Of a DNA stretch of 64,000 bases, positions 13,111-24,264 are shown one piece after another. This stretch comes from Bagarius yarrelli (Eukaryota > Chordata > Actinopteri > Siluriformes > Sisoridae). The notes below the pieces were generated by a model. It made no database searches. It was not told the DNA's origin and saw nothing but the letters and a program-made list of their open reading frames with translations. The stretch covers positions 602,537-666,536 of the forward strand of contig VCAZ01000111.1 of the NCBI GenBank assembly GCA_005784505.1. The letters are read 5' to 3'. Positions within the stretch are counted from its first letter, which is position 1. Every line of letters starts with the position of its first letter. The position numbers were made by a program, and so were the translations under genes.

Positions 13111-16100
13111 ATGGAAATGATGAAATCCATCTGTATGAGATGCTTGCTGTGGTTCTTTACCTTAATGGTAGCTCTGCTTAGTGGAATCGCCACCATGCCT
13201 GTGAGTGTAGTTGACTCGCTTTGCACTGCACCCTCAACAGCTAAGTACAGACTAACATTTACAGGCAAGTGGAGCCAGACTGCCTTCCCCAAGCAGTACC
13301 CTGTTTACAGGCCTCCGGCTCAGTGGTCTCCACTTATTGGTAAGTGGAATATATATTAAATATTAAAAGAACGATTCACGATTCATTTTTTGACTACCAA
13401 ATACTTGCTATTTTTAATAATACTGTGTTCTAAAAAAATGATATTGTTTTTTAGGAGTAAGTCACAGCACTGACTATCACATCTGGCAAAAAAACCAATA
13501 TGCAAGTAATGGGGTGAGAGAGTTCTCTGAAAAAGGAGAGGCTTGGACTCTGATTAAGGAGGTGGAGGCAGCTGGGGAGCGCATCCAGAGTGTATATGGA
13601 CTCTTTTCCACACCAGCTGTGCTTGGAGGGACGGGCCAGACAAGCACAGAGTTTGAGGTGTATGCTAGGCACAATTTTGTAAGTTCATTACTTGATACCG
13701 CAGTATATCACAAAATAATAATTAGTCTTGTATGGTTTATATTTTATATCCTGTAGCCTGAATAATCGAGCTACACATAAATATATACACAAATACTGTA
13801 CAGTATTTCCTCGACTTTTGGTTATTTTATTAATTACAATTTAAGTTTGTAATCTATCGAGAGATTGAAAGCCAGAAGTGGGTCGAGTAGCTAAAATCTG
13901 TACTCAAGAGTAAAAGTACAAGTGCTTATTAAAATATTTACCCAAATAAGAGTAAAATAACTAAAAAAAATCTGTACATTTACTCAAGTAAGAGTATAAA
14001 AGTATCCTATGAAAAAAACTACTACAATAATTAGTTCCTGGTTACTTCTGATCTGATTGAAACGAAGCAAAAACCCGGAATTTCAAACTACTGGGCGAGT
14101 TTTCACATCCCGTCTCATCCAAAGTCTCTCTGTTCTGATTATATAAAACAGATTAAAGTAAAGTAAAGTCAATCTCAGTCCTGTGACGGACACATTAACA
14201 GAGAAACTTTATTTTCTACCATTCAGGATCGGTTCCTTTAAAATATACTTATATTTACATTAGCAGCATTTGGTAGTCGTCTTTATTCAGAGCGACTCAC
14301 ATTATTTCCTGTTATACAACTGAGCAACTGGGGGTTAAGGGCCTTTTGTCAGAGGCCCAGCAGTGGTAGATTGGTGGTGCTGGGAATCAAACACACGTCT
14401 TCAAGTTGGTAGTCCAACACCTTAACAACTGCGCTACCACTTCCCCCAAAACATGCAGCATACGGCAGACGCCCTTATTTAGAATTCCTGTCTGCTGTGA
14501 CGTCAGTTCGTTTCGGTCACACAGCATGAATCACATTATTAAACTATTCTTTTTGACAAATTGGAGTAAAACCATAGACTGAACCTGAGGCCACGGTTGA
14601 TCTGCTTCCGATCACACACACTTTATCTTTCAGCTAAACGCGGGCTAAACTTAAGCGGAATATTTGTAAGAAGCCTCTCCGAAGTCTCGCAAGACTTGCG
14701 AACAATTTATATAAGCGTAGCATTTAAAACATCTCATATTTGACAGTAACGGAGGAACGCAGCCAAATGTAGCGAAGTAAAAGTAAAGTTTTTTTCAATA
14801 AAAATATACTTGAGTACCAGTAATCATTAAAAATACTCTAAAAGTAGAAGTTACCCTCCAAAAAATTAATTGCGTAAATGTAATGAAGTAAATGTAATTC
14901 TTTACTACCCACATCTGGCTAAAAACTTATTAGAACATATTAGCACCGATAGGCATCGTTTAGCTATCAAATCAAACCAAATGCTGAACGTTTTAGTGAT
15001 TTTTTACAAATAATAATTATTAAAAAATATATAATTGCTAATAATCCAATTTTACTTCTTTGTCTTTATCATCTGTAACTTTGCAGTGTTGAGTTCACAC
15101 ATGCTTAAATCACAACGCTCTTGTTTTACAGTTGTCTTTTATTATGCGCATTGTACCGAGTCCGGACTGGTTTATTGGGATAGACAGTCTAAATCTGTGT
15201 GATGGAGACCACTGGAAAGAAAACATTAGCCTTGATCTTTTTCCTTTCGATGCTGGCACAGACAGTGGCTTCACTTTTTCTTCACCCAAATTCGAGACCA
15301 TTCCCCAGGACAAGGTCACAGAGGTACACATGAGAAGATAGATAAGCTTCCTTAATACTCAGAGTCACAGTATTCTCTCATCACTCTGTTTTGTTCTTTA
15401 CTTTACTAGATAACATCATCATTTCCAAGTCATCCTGCTAACTCGTTCTTTTATCCACGGCTGAGAAATCTTCCACCGATTGCCAAGGTCATGCTCACCA
15501 AGATCAAAAGCAAACATTTCTTCAGTTTGCCGATCGAGCCGACACAATCCAATCAAATTCCTATTGGGAACGAACTGGATGAGTCACTTATAAGTAAGTT
15601 ATCAGCTTTTAACATGATTCTTCTCCTTTTAGGGGTCACCACAGCAAATCATCTGTCTTCACCTAACCCTATTCTCTACATCCTCTTCACTCACACACAC
15701 TTACTTAATATCCTCATTTATCGCATCCATATACCTCCTCTTTGGTCTTCCTCTTTAACCTTCTGCCTGGTAGCTTTATTTCTAACATCCTCCTACCAAT
15801 ATATTTACTATCCCTCCTCTGTACATGGCTAGATTGGATTTTTATGCAATATATCAGAACACAAGGCGATGCTCTTAAAATCAAATCCATCCACAGCTAC
15901 AAAACAGATTCTACTGTATCCCATTTTGGTATTTAACACTAACTCACACTCTTCGGAATGAATGTATTGTAATCATGTACGGGCTTGTAGCAAACTGTGT
16001 CAGCTTAAAAAAATCTTTTTTACGCATCACTATAGCGACCAAAACAACAAACCCAAACAGGATTATGGGGGGGTCGGTCCATTTGGAGAATTTTTGCAGC

Positions 16101-18462
16101 TAAGCAGTTCAACAAAGAGTTGGTCATGGAAACGAAAAATCTAATGTCAAGTCCAGTCATGCTTTTAGAGTCGAGCGCTCAACCCAACCACAAAATGTCA
16201 TAGTGAAGGATGTTTTACAAGCCTGTAAATTTCTGGAGAGGTTTTGCAGAAATGGAGATTTTTAGTTGGTTTTATTAAAAATGTATTCAGCAGATTTTAA
16301 GTTTTACACCAAGAAACATTTAAGTAACTGTCGATTTAACACCTGGAAATGGCAGGAAGTTATTATCTTATTACAGGGATATGACCAGTTATGGCAGGTA
16401 AATGCATTCTATTCAATACACTCGCTTTAAAGGTACAAAAGGTGATTGTCTTCTGAAGCATTTTTTGTTCTGTTGGTTGAAAGTCTCCTCAAATTCCAAA
16501 AGCAATCATTAATTTAAGCGGTATTAATGTATTTATATATTCTGTGGGACAAAGAGATGTTCGTCCAATCAAAACGATTGGTCCGAACACTACAATAGGC
16601 TTTCCTACCTGCCTGTCAACATATGAAATGTACATAACTTTGTGTACCCTTTGCATGTTCTTATACTCCATTTAAAAAATGTCTGGACCAAAACAGAGCA
16701 AAGTTGGAGTCGACTACAGGAGTAATAGGAGAAATAGAGCTGGACGATACGGCCAAATTTTATATCACAATATATTTCTTCATTTCGGTCGATACGATAT
16801 GATTCCGATATCGATATGAACAATATTAGAAAAGCCTTTGAAAAACTGCCAATGGATGTCTGTACCTACAAATATCTAATAAATTACTTTTCCAAGACTA
16901 TAAAACATTTTATAAAACTATATAAAATTTTAGAAATAAAAATGCTACAAATAAATAAACGTTTACCTTTATTTGTATTTAGACTGTATTTAGAAATACA
17001 TGTATGTGTGTTTTAGCTTAGTAAAACACACACATTTGTGGTTTTTTATTTTATATCAAAGTTGAGGAGTAACAAAGCCTGGAAGCTACACGCTATTTTA
17101 TCATAAAAAGCTAAGATGCTGCACAGATAGAAGACGGCATTTAGAAGATTGTCTTTATTACCGATTCACGTCTTCACACCCTTGGTGCGCTACGATCTTA
17201 AGACTGTATCTGCCGCTCACAGCGCATGATTTGACATCTGAGATATCAAGTCTGCTTGCAGCAGAGCTCACTTAACGGCCATGTTGATTAGAGCTCGGGG
17301 CAAATAAGAGGGCGGGTTTACACTATGTAAATAGCCAATTGTGTTTTGCTATTTCTTACGGTTGTGCCCTGAACGTCATTCAGTAACAAATGTATATCAA
17401 AATATCAGAAATGTGTTTAAAAATCATATGATCGCTACTGAAAAAAGTTGTATCGTGATATATATTGATATTGAATTATTGTCCAGCCCTAGTCTGAAAG
17501 ATGATGTCATGGTTACAGTATTTCTTTTTTCTTTTCTTTGGATGTTGGTGTGTTTTGATAGTAACTCATTGCTTATGTAGTTTGTGTATCTTTATTAATT
17601 AGTTTAACTCCAGCAGCAGTGTGTAATCGGGGGCTATTATTATATCCGGTATTTTAGTACTGGTACTAAGTAAATAAATAATAAAACATGATGCATTGTA
17701 GTAATCTTGTTACTGGTTGTCTAGTCTGTGCGCGTTTATGCATGGGTTTGGACTCGGAGGGTGGGACTTACTCTTTCAGTGCTATATAGGGGGCAGGGTG
17801 GCTCAAATGGTTAAGGTGCTGAGTTGTTAATCTGAAGACCAGAAACACCTGGGTTCAAGCCCCACCTCCGGCAAGTCAACCACTGTTGGGTCCTTGAGCA
17901 AGACCCTTAACCCCTCCTGCTCCAGGGGCGCTGTATCATAGCTGACCCTGCGCTCCGACCCCAACTTACTAAGATGGGATATGCGAAAAATGCATTTCAT
18001 TGGCTCTGTACATGTACCTTGCACAATGACAATGAATTGAATATACTATACTACTATCAGGCTCCAGTTAGCATTTTCCAATTTGCCCTACTGCACCTTC
18101 AATCAGTTTACTTCAACACTGACATAATAAGAAAGTTCTTGAATTGAACAACCTAAGAAAAATAAGACCATAATAATCACTTCGTAACCTACTTACACAA
18201 ATCACATGCATCTGAAAAATCTTGTCTGTTTGTGCTGTAAAAGTTTGAAATTATTATAATGTTCTCGTCCTCAGATACCCCTCTCGACTGTGAGGTGTCC
18301 GCCTGGTCACCCTGGGGTTTATGCAAAGGTCAGTGCACTGAGGACAAAAAGAAAGGTGTGAGATATCGTACCCGCTATGTTCACATAAAGCCTGCTAACA
18401 ACGGCTCTGCCTGTCCAGCTCTTGAGGACGAGAAATCATGTATACCTGACAACTGTAAGTGA
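13111..18462 (+). CDS. spon2: Spondin-2 (mindin), complete
   Basis: Secreted extracellular-matrix protein that opsonises microbes and binds integrins. Coding exons: 13111-13339, 13455-13678, 15132-15323, 15410-15593 and 18275-18462; all junctions are GT-AG and phases join, giving 338 residues (human about 331). The acceptor before the ATG exon is at 13099-13100. Residues 1-28 form a signal peptide. The F-spondin N domain follows: GKWSQTAFPKQYPVYRPPAQW, IVPSPDWFIGIDSL, the acidic LCDGDHW, DAGTDSGFTFSSP and SHPANSFFYPRL. The last exon encodes one thrombospondin type 1 repeat (DCEVSAWSPWGLC, RTRYV, PANNGS, CIPDNCK). Introns 3 and 5 are long because of DNA-element and SINE insertions. Polyadenylation signals lie at 19157-19166. 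The gene is intact with no missing hallmark residues. Teleosts can carry spon2a and spon2b; I cannot assign which. Confidence 0.97.
13873..14917. mobile_element. hAT-like non-autonomous DNA element in spon2 intron 3
   Basis: The left end CAGAAGTGGGTCGAGTAG and the reversed right end CAGATGTGGGTAGTAAAG are imperfect terminal inverted repeats. Subterminal sequence on both sides carries the ACTCAAGTAAAAGTA-type words typical of an abundant fish element. The interior is non-coding. A family B SINE (14255-14448) is nested inside it, so the SINE is younger. Confidence 0.7.
14255..14448 (-). repeat. Family B SINE nested in a DNA element, spon2 intron 3
   Basis: The minus strand gives a tRNA-like head (GTGGTAGCGCAGTTGTTAAG) and a B-box-like GTGTTTGATTCCC. 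The family body follows, with CAGAGCGACT on the plus strand near the 3' end. Confidence 0.8.
16735..17491. mobile_element. hAT-like non-autonomous DNA element in spon2 intron 5
   Basis: The left end TAGAGCTGGACGATAC and the right end GTCCAGCCCTA are inverted copies. ATATCGATAT-type subterminal words occur on both sides. No transposase frame is seen. Confidence 0.7.
17788..18045 (+). repeat. tRNA-derived SINE with a different body (family C), spon2 intron 5
   Basis: tRNA-like head GGTGGCTCAAATGGTTAAG with B-box-like GGGTTCAAGCCCC. The body (GCTGACCCTGCGCTCCGACC) is not shared with the family B copies. The tail is ACAATGACAATGAA. Confidence 0.75.
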
Positions 18463-19156
18463 TGGTGTGGTGCTTGACATGTCTTTCTTTTCCAAAGCAC
18501 AACCCTGTTCGGACTACAGATTCCCAATGACAAAATAATGTGTTTTTCAGGGTTTCGGGCAACACTACTGCTTTGCTATCATTACATATTGTCGTGTACG
18601 TTGTGTATCCAGGGGCGCTGCTAGCATTTTTAGGCCCTATAAAAGAATATAAGGATGGGCCTTCTACCAAACCCAGTCCGCACTACTAATAAAGCAGATC
18701 TTTAGGGGCCACCAAAGTGTGTTGGCTCTTAAAACCATCCTGACCCTCCCCAACCCATCAAACAACATCCCCTTGCCCGGCCGCAGCGGTGCCCCTGTGT
18801 GTATCATAAAATTGTGCTTATACACCAGCTCAATGAAATCAAAGTGAATGTTTTATGATAATTCATGATTTTAATGTGTTATATGTAAATATAGAACAGC
18901 AATTTAATAACTATTTAGTATGTTAACTGTACTACAATTTAAGGTGCTAAGAAACTTTTTTTGTTGTTGTTGTTTTTTTTGTTTTTTTTCAAACTGACAA
19001 GAATTTGGTGCCCCCTAGTGGTATGACTAAGTAAATACACTTTAGTTTCGATTCAGGTACAGTATTCAGAAAAGTTTAGTTCTGTTTGTGGTGTAAATGT
19101 CTGTAGATTTAATACAGTACTACATAATGCATTGTACATATCAAGTGTAAATATGA

Positions 19157-19166
19157 AATAAATAAA
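19157..19166 (+). terminator. spon2 polyadenylation signals
   Basis: Two overlapping AATAAA hexamers about 700 bases after the spon2 stop and about 290 bases before the next gene's ATG. Confidence 0.55.
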
Positions 19167-19456
19167 CTGTTTCCTGTCAACACGTACGTCTCTTTTGTTT
19201 TAAGCTACAATACCAATCCTGCCATTTTCACTGATTCCTTTTCAAAAGCTACAAAAAAAAAAACTAGCTTGACCTTTTGGGTGATTTGTCAACTATAAGC
19301 ACCTGCTGTGGCCTCTTATCACTTTGTTTGAGTAACACAAAGTCACGCAGGTGAACATTTCACACATTTGCCAGCGTGTTCACTTACAACAGTTCGTCCA
19401 TACTGTCATTTTTTGCATTTAGTGCTGGCCGTCTTTTTAAAACCTTAAGAATATCC

Positions 19457-22400
19457 ATGATGAATTTTACCCTGACCTGCTTTCTGATGTCATGCCTGGT
19501 TCTCACGGCTCCGGCGATGTTCTTTGAGTTGTCGCAGCAGAAAGAAAAGTGTATAATTGAGGAGATTCCCGAGGACACACTTGTCACAGGTAAAGAATTA
19601 AAAACACTTTGTTTTACAGTATAAACTGTTCCAGTGTGGGTTGTTGCACACTACACGTCGGTTTGCTAGTACAAAGTTTTACATTTACAACATTTGGCAG
19701 ATGTTCTTGTCCAGAGCTACATTTATCTCTTTTAATACAACTGAGCAATTAGGGGTTGAGGGCCTTACTTAACCAAAAGGAACCAAAACTCCATCTGTGA
19801 CTCCATCCGGGGGGGTCAGTTCTTCTCTGACCAGACAAACCAGCAGGTTATTCCACACTACAGCAACGTTTCCATGGTCTCGTCTGGATGGCGGGCAGAA
19901 GACAAGGTCATTACTGAGAAACTTAAAATAAGAAAGAACCAGATGTAATGTTAGTGTAGATAGCGTTCTACCTATGATATATTTTACTTAATAGGGTTCT
20001 ACTTATGATATAGGTATAGTTCCACTTATAATATAGAGGTAGATTGTGTGTTATTGGACGTGTCCCCGGTTAATAATGACCTACAATCGTTTAACGGATT
20101 GAGTTAATGAAAACGTGTAACTGTGTTATGTGTAGGCCGGGATAAAGAAATGGGTCTTTAATCTAGTTGTAAGCTGACAGAGTGTGTTTACAGTCTGAAT
20201 TATATATATATATATATATATATTATATTTATTTATTTTTTTAAGGTAATTTGTATATAAATATAAGCAATGGTAATGTGCTTCTGCAATATTGATTATC
20301 TTTTTGGTAAAACAACGACTGGAACATCTGACCATCATTTTAACTTTTTACATCCTATTTCAGGTTTAGTCTCACTCTTACAACAACGCTTTCTACAGCA
20401 ACCTTTACATTTCTGGAAAAAGATTTTAACCAGCTTGTGCTATAGCAGGTTGCTTATTTAGCCACGAGTTCAGACACTTGTGTTGGGTAAAGAGGCTCGG
20501 GGTTCAGTTCATCACAAATGGTGTTGAGTTAAAGGCTTTGTACAGGGTGCCATACACCAGCTCTTTCACCCTAACCATAACACACCATGTCTTTATGAAG
20601 TTCTGAGCTTTATGCACAGCGGCATTGTCATGCAGGAACCTCGTTTAATTGAATTTTTATTCATGCTACTTGCTTGAAATATTAAGTTTAACCCTTTACC
20701 CTCTTTCATAATGTTTGCAGGTATGGAAAATTTACTTTTACGGTTAAAATAAAGGACATTGTTAATGCGAAAATACCAGTTTTTCCTTCAAATTGTCACT
20801 GATCAACTCAAATATCTGAGCATGATGCAAACAAAGTAATTGTTTCTTTCCAGGTTTTATTTTATTAGAACACTGGGATAAAAAGCAGGATCATTCTCCA
20901 CACCTTGGGTTAACTCTAACAGTTAAAGACCCCCATCTTGAGGTTGGTTATCAGTAACGGATTTTAATTTATGGTACTTGCCAGTTAACATTTTAACCCT
21001 TTGCGCGCTTTCTATGATGTTTGCAGGTGTTGTTGATGAAACGATTCGGCAGATTTGGAAAATTCACTTTTACGTCCCATTTCTCTGGTCAGCATTACGT
21101 CTGTATGACATCGAACACTACCAGATTTTCCGTGTTTGCAAACGAGCGTTTGGTGAGTCAAGGCCCAACGTGAGTCACATATACATGAAGCTTGGAGAAA
21201 GAATTTACCAGCGTCTGTAAAACGATCCAGATTTGATTGCGTCTGTTGTTTAGTTCTAAAAAACAAAAGCAAGCTAATTATATCTTACCTACATTTTCCA
21301 CTAACCGCGCAGGTCTCGCCAAGGTTAAACCAAAGTAAATATGTATATTTTTTAATTAACCTTCATATTTAATTACAAATAATGCATGAACTAAAGTATA
21401 TTATATTATATTATATACAAAAGCACACAGAAAAAGATTTTACCACAACTAACAAAGATTAGCTACAGTATCTGTTAATTAAATAATATTAATAAATAGC
21501 TAAACACTTGCTTTTTTATTTAACTAACTAGTGTTTGTCTAATTACATTAAGTTAAGATCATAACTAGCTACCTGTCTAATATAATAAAGTTTTGTTATA
21601 TTATACCAACGTTTCTTTGTTATTATACACTGATGCTAATTAAGTGCAGTGAATTTACACCAACTTATTGATATCGATTCAGTAACTTTTAACTTTTTCT
21701 TGCAAAAATGCTTCAGATCCATAAAAAAAATCTACTTCGAATAGAGACGCAGCCCTGTTTTATTTATGATGCTTTCACCACCATGCTTCATTTTTTAAAA
21801 AGTTTTTTTCTTCAGATTGTGTAAAGGAGATCATTTTTCCTGCCATTGTTAACCGTGGCTTGCTTATTGTAAATCCTAATATAAATCGACATTAAGATCT
21901 TTGTAATGATAAATTGTGGGGATGTTTAATATTAGAAATGCTGTACAAAACATTTTTTATTTGCTATAACTGATTACTGATTAAAGCCTCGCTGTGTGGA
22001 GTTTGCATGTTCTTCCTGTGCTGCGGGTTTACTCCAATATTCTCCCACAGTCCAAAAACATGTATGTTAGATTGATTGGTGATTCTAAATTGCCCATAGA
22101 AATGAGTGTAAGTGTGTGTGTGGGGCCCTGTGTTAGACTGGCGACCTGTCCAGGGTGTCCCCCTCCTGCCTTTCGCCCCTTTCATAGACTCCAGCAGATC
22201 CCTGTTATCCCAAAATAGGAAATAAGTGGGTGTAGATGATAAATAGACAAAGGAACTAATTTTACAGTGTATTAAATAAGTAAACATGACACACAAAGTA
22301 GCTATGGACAAACAGAGCTTATTTTTGGAATCACCACCAGATGGCACCATAACAGATGAGTGTAATAATGATTGCAAACCTTATACTAATAAAATACAAG

Positions 22401-23069
22401 TTACAAGACATCTATAAATAGAAGATACAACTTTGCATGTATATATAATATTACGGTGTGTGTGTGTGTGTGTGTGTTTTAACTACAACATTATACTGTA
22501 TATTGTAACCTACTGAGGTTAATGCGACCTGCATGTAGCACTTTTACTATTTTATTGACTGTAATGTACTGATTTATTGTGCTGTCTGCAATACTTTACT
22601 TCAGTCTGGGTAAAAAAAAAACCCTCATCTGACTGCCCCAGTGTGTGTAAAAGAAGCTTTGCGGTGTCTCTGTGCAGAAAGTGCATCTAGATGTCCAGAT
22701 GGTCGAACACACCGTCGATCCCAGCGCCGCCAAGGCTAAAGACACCATTGAATCCGTGGAGTTCAAAATGAAGCACCTAATAAGCCAGATGCAGTACATC
22801 AGCAAGCAGCAAAACTTTGAGAGGGTGAGGTTAATAAAAAAATGTGTTTTATTTTGGTCGCATGGACAAAACTGTAGGTGCAAATTTCTGGACTTAACTT
22901 TGTGTGTTGTTACTAACAGGAACGTGAGGAAACATTTCGCCAAATGAGTGAAGAAACAAATGGAAATGTTTTGTGGTGGGCAATAATCCAGACCTCATTA
23001 TTACTTACTGTGGGATTCTGGCAAATAAGAAGCTTGAAAAACTTTTTTATTAAAAAGAAATTAGTCTAA
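19457..23069 (+). CDS. tmed11: p24/TMED cargo receptor, TMED11-like, complete
   Basis: p24-family type I membrane protein cycling between ER and Golgi and packaging cargo into COPI and COPII vesicles. Exons: 19457-19589, 20854-20942, 21027-21152, 22678-22824 and 22920-23069; phases join, 214 residues. A signal peptide spans residues 1-20; ATG at 19460 could also serve. The GOLD domain contains EKCIIEEIPEDTLVTG, LTLTVKDPHLE, RFGKFTFTSHFSGQHYVCM and the NTT glycosylation sequon in TSNTTRFSVF; the two cysteines of the GOLD disulphide are present. A helical coiled-coil follows (SVEFKMKHLISQMQYISKQQ), then one membrane span (WWAIIQTSLLLTVGFW) and the tail FFIKKKLV, which has the FF and KKXX COP-binding signals. 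The alpha-type p24 tail resembles TMED9 and TMED4. TMED11 is preferred because the gene lies between spon2 and rnf212, as the human pseudogene TMED11P does. Intron 2 is only 84 bases and has the weak donor GTTGGT. Confidence 0.92.
19680..19778 (-). repeat. Family B SINE, 3'-end fragment, tmed11 intron 1
   Basis: Only the body and tail are present on the minus strand (CATTTGGCAGATG, GGGGTTGAGGGCC on plus). The tRNA-like head is missing. Confidence 0.65.
20670..20750 (+). pseudogene. Decayed duplicate of tmed11 exon 3 with its acceptor
   Basis: The acceptor ATGTTTGCAGG and the preceding TTTAACCCTTT context match the real exon 3 acceptor at 20992-21027. After a deletion of about 30 bases the copy reads YGKFTFT, as against FGKFTFT in exon 3, then diverges. 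It lies inside intron 1 and would not keep a full-length frame if spliced in. Confidence 0.55.
21460..21745. repeat. Direct repeat, copy 1 (tmed11 intron 3)
   Basis: About 285 bases similar, in the same orientation, to 23105-23385. Shared words include ACTTGCTTTTTTATTTAACT, AATATAATAAAGTTTTG and AAAAAAATCTACTTCGAATA. Copy 2 lies in the 3' flank of tmed11. Either part of the gene was duplicated or both are copies of a mobile repeat. Confidence 0.8.
21988..22235 (+). repeat. Family A SINE, head-less copy, tmed11 intron 3
   Basis: The body phrases GTGTGGAGTTTGCATGTTC and CCTGTCCAGGGTGTCCCCC match the copy at 5027-5415. The tRNA-like head is absent. Confidence 0.75.
22456..22478 (+). repeat. (GT)n microsatellite
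   Basis: About eleven GT units. Confidence 0.9.
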
Positions 23070-23104
23070 TCACTTTTTAACTATCGCCTGAACATTAGCT
23101 AGCT

Positions 23105-23372
23105 AAAATGAAAGATTAGCTACAGTAACACTTGCTTTTTTATTTAACTAACCAGTGTTTGTTTTATTACATTAAGTAAAGATCATAACTAGGTTTTAAC
23201 CGTCTACCTGACTAATATAATAAAGTTTTGCTATTATGCAGACATTTCTTTGTTATTATACATTGATGCTAGTTACGTGCAGTAAATTTACACCAACTTT
23301 ATTAATATCGATTCAGTAACCTTTAACTTCTTCTTGCAAAAATGTTTCAGATCAATAAAAAAAATCTACTTC

Positions 23373-23385
<13 letters not shown>
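23105..23385. repeat. Direct repeat, copy 2 (tmed11 3' flank)
   Basis: Partner of 21460-21745. It contains AATAAA at 23219-23224, about 150 bases after the tmed11 stop, which probably serves as the polyadenylation signal. It runs into a (TA)n array at 23378-23414. Confidence 0.8.

Positions 23386-23414
<29 letters not shown>
23378..23414. repeat. (TA)n microsatellite
   Basis: About 18 TA units bordering the direct repeat copy 2. Confidence 0.95.
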
Positions 23415-23417
<3 letters not shown>

Positions 23418-24260
23418 CAGATATTCTGAAGAATAAATATTATGGGCTATGTTATGTGTAGGCCTGGCTTAATAGATGTGTTTAATCTTGAGTATTTATG
23501 TAAGCATATTATCACAGAACTAAATTAAATACAATCACAGTATCACAATTATGCTGAAATAAGTCTGTTATTATAAACTTATAATTTTTATTTTATTTTA
23601 TTTAGTTCTGTATTTCGATTAAGGACGATTTTAATACACCTGGCAACCAAGACAAGCACGTTCGCGCGCTTTGTCGGTACAAAAAAAAATAATAATCAGG
23701 CGCGTGGCTTAACGTAGACGATTAGCATCTTTAGCTTGTTTTACAACCTGAGCAAATTACGACTTGGAAAAATAGTTTAAAAATACCGATAAACTTAATA
23801 ACTATGACATTTCCATATTAATTATTATTTCAAAATAAATTATTTATTTTTTTATTTTTATAAAAGATTTTCATTGTAAACAAACCGCTTGCTAATCGAG
23901 TCGGTGGGCAGTTTTGCTCGATTGTTAACTAGTCGTCTAACCTGGTAGTTAGTCGGTGAGTTGGTTGCAAAATAACTAAATAATTTAATATTTAAAATTA
24001 ATGAATTTTTGCTTGGTGCTTTAAACCATTTATTCGAAAAATGTTAGGTTATTATTAACGTTATCTGCTCTATAAACGCCATTGGTGTGTGGTAATAAAG
24101 GTAAATAGTTAAAGTCTATAACTAAAATTAATGTATATTAAAGTATTAAAAATTTTTTTTTTTTTCAATGAAATGATAAATTGACAATTTTGTTTATTTC
24201 TTTCTTCATTGTGTTATTTATCATGCTAATTTTTTACTTTTTTATTTTTATATTTTATTT
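23415..24260. other. AT-rich spacer downstream of tmed11
   Basis: No gene seen. Very AT-rich with T and A runs. The only GC-richer spot is near 23660-23720. Confidence 0.6.
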
Positions 24261-24264
24261 ACAT

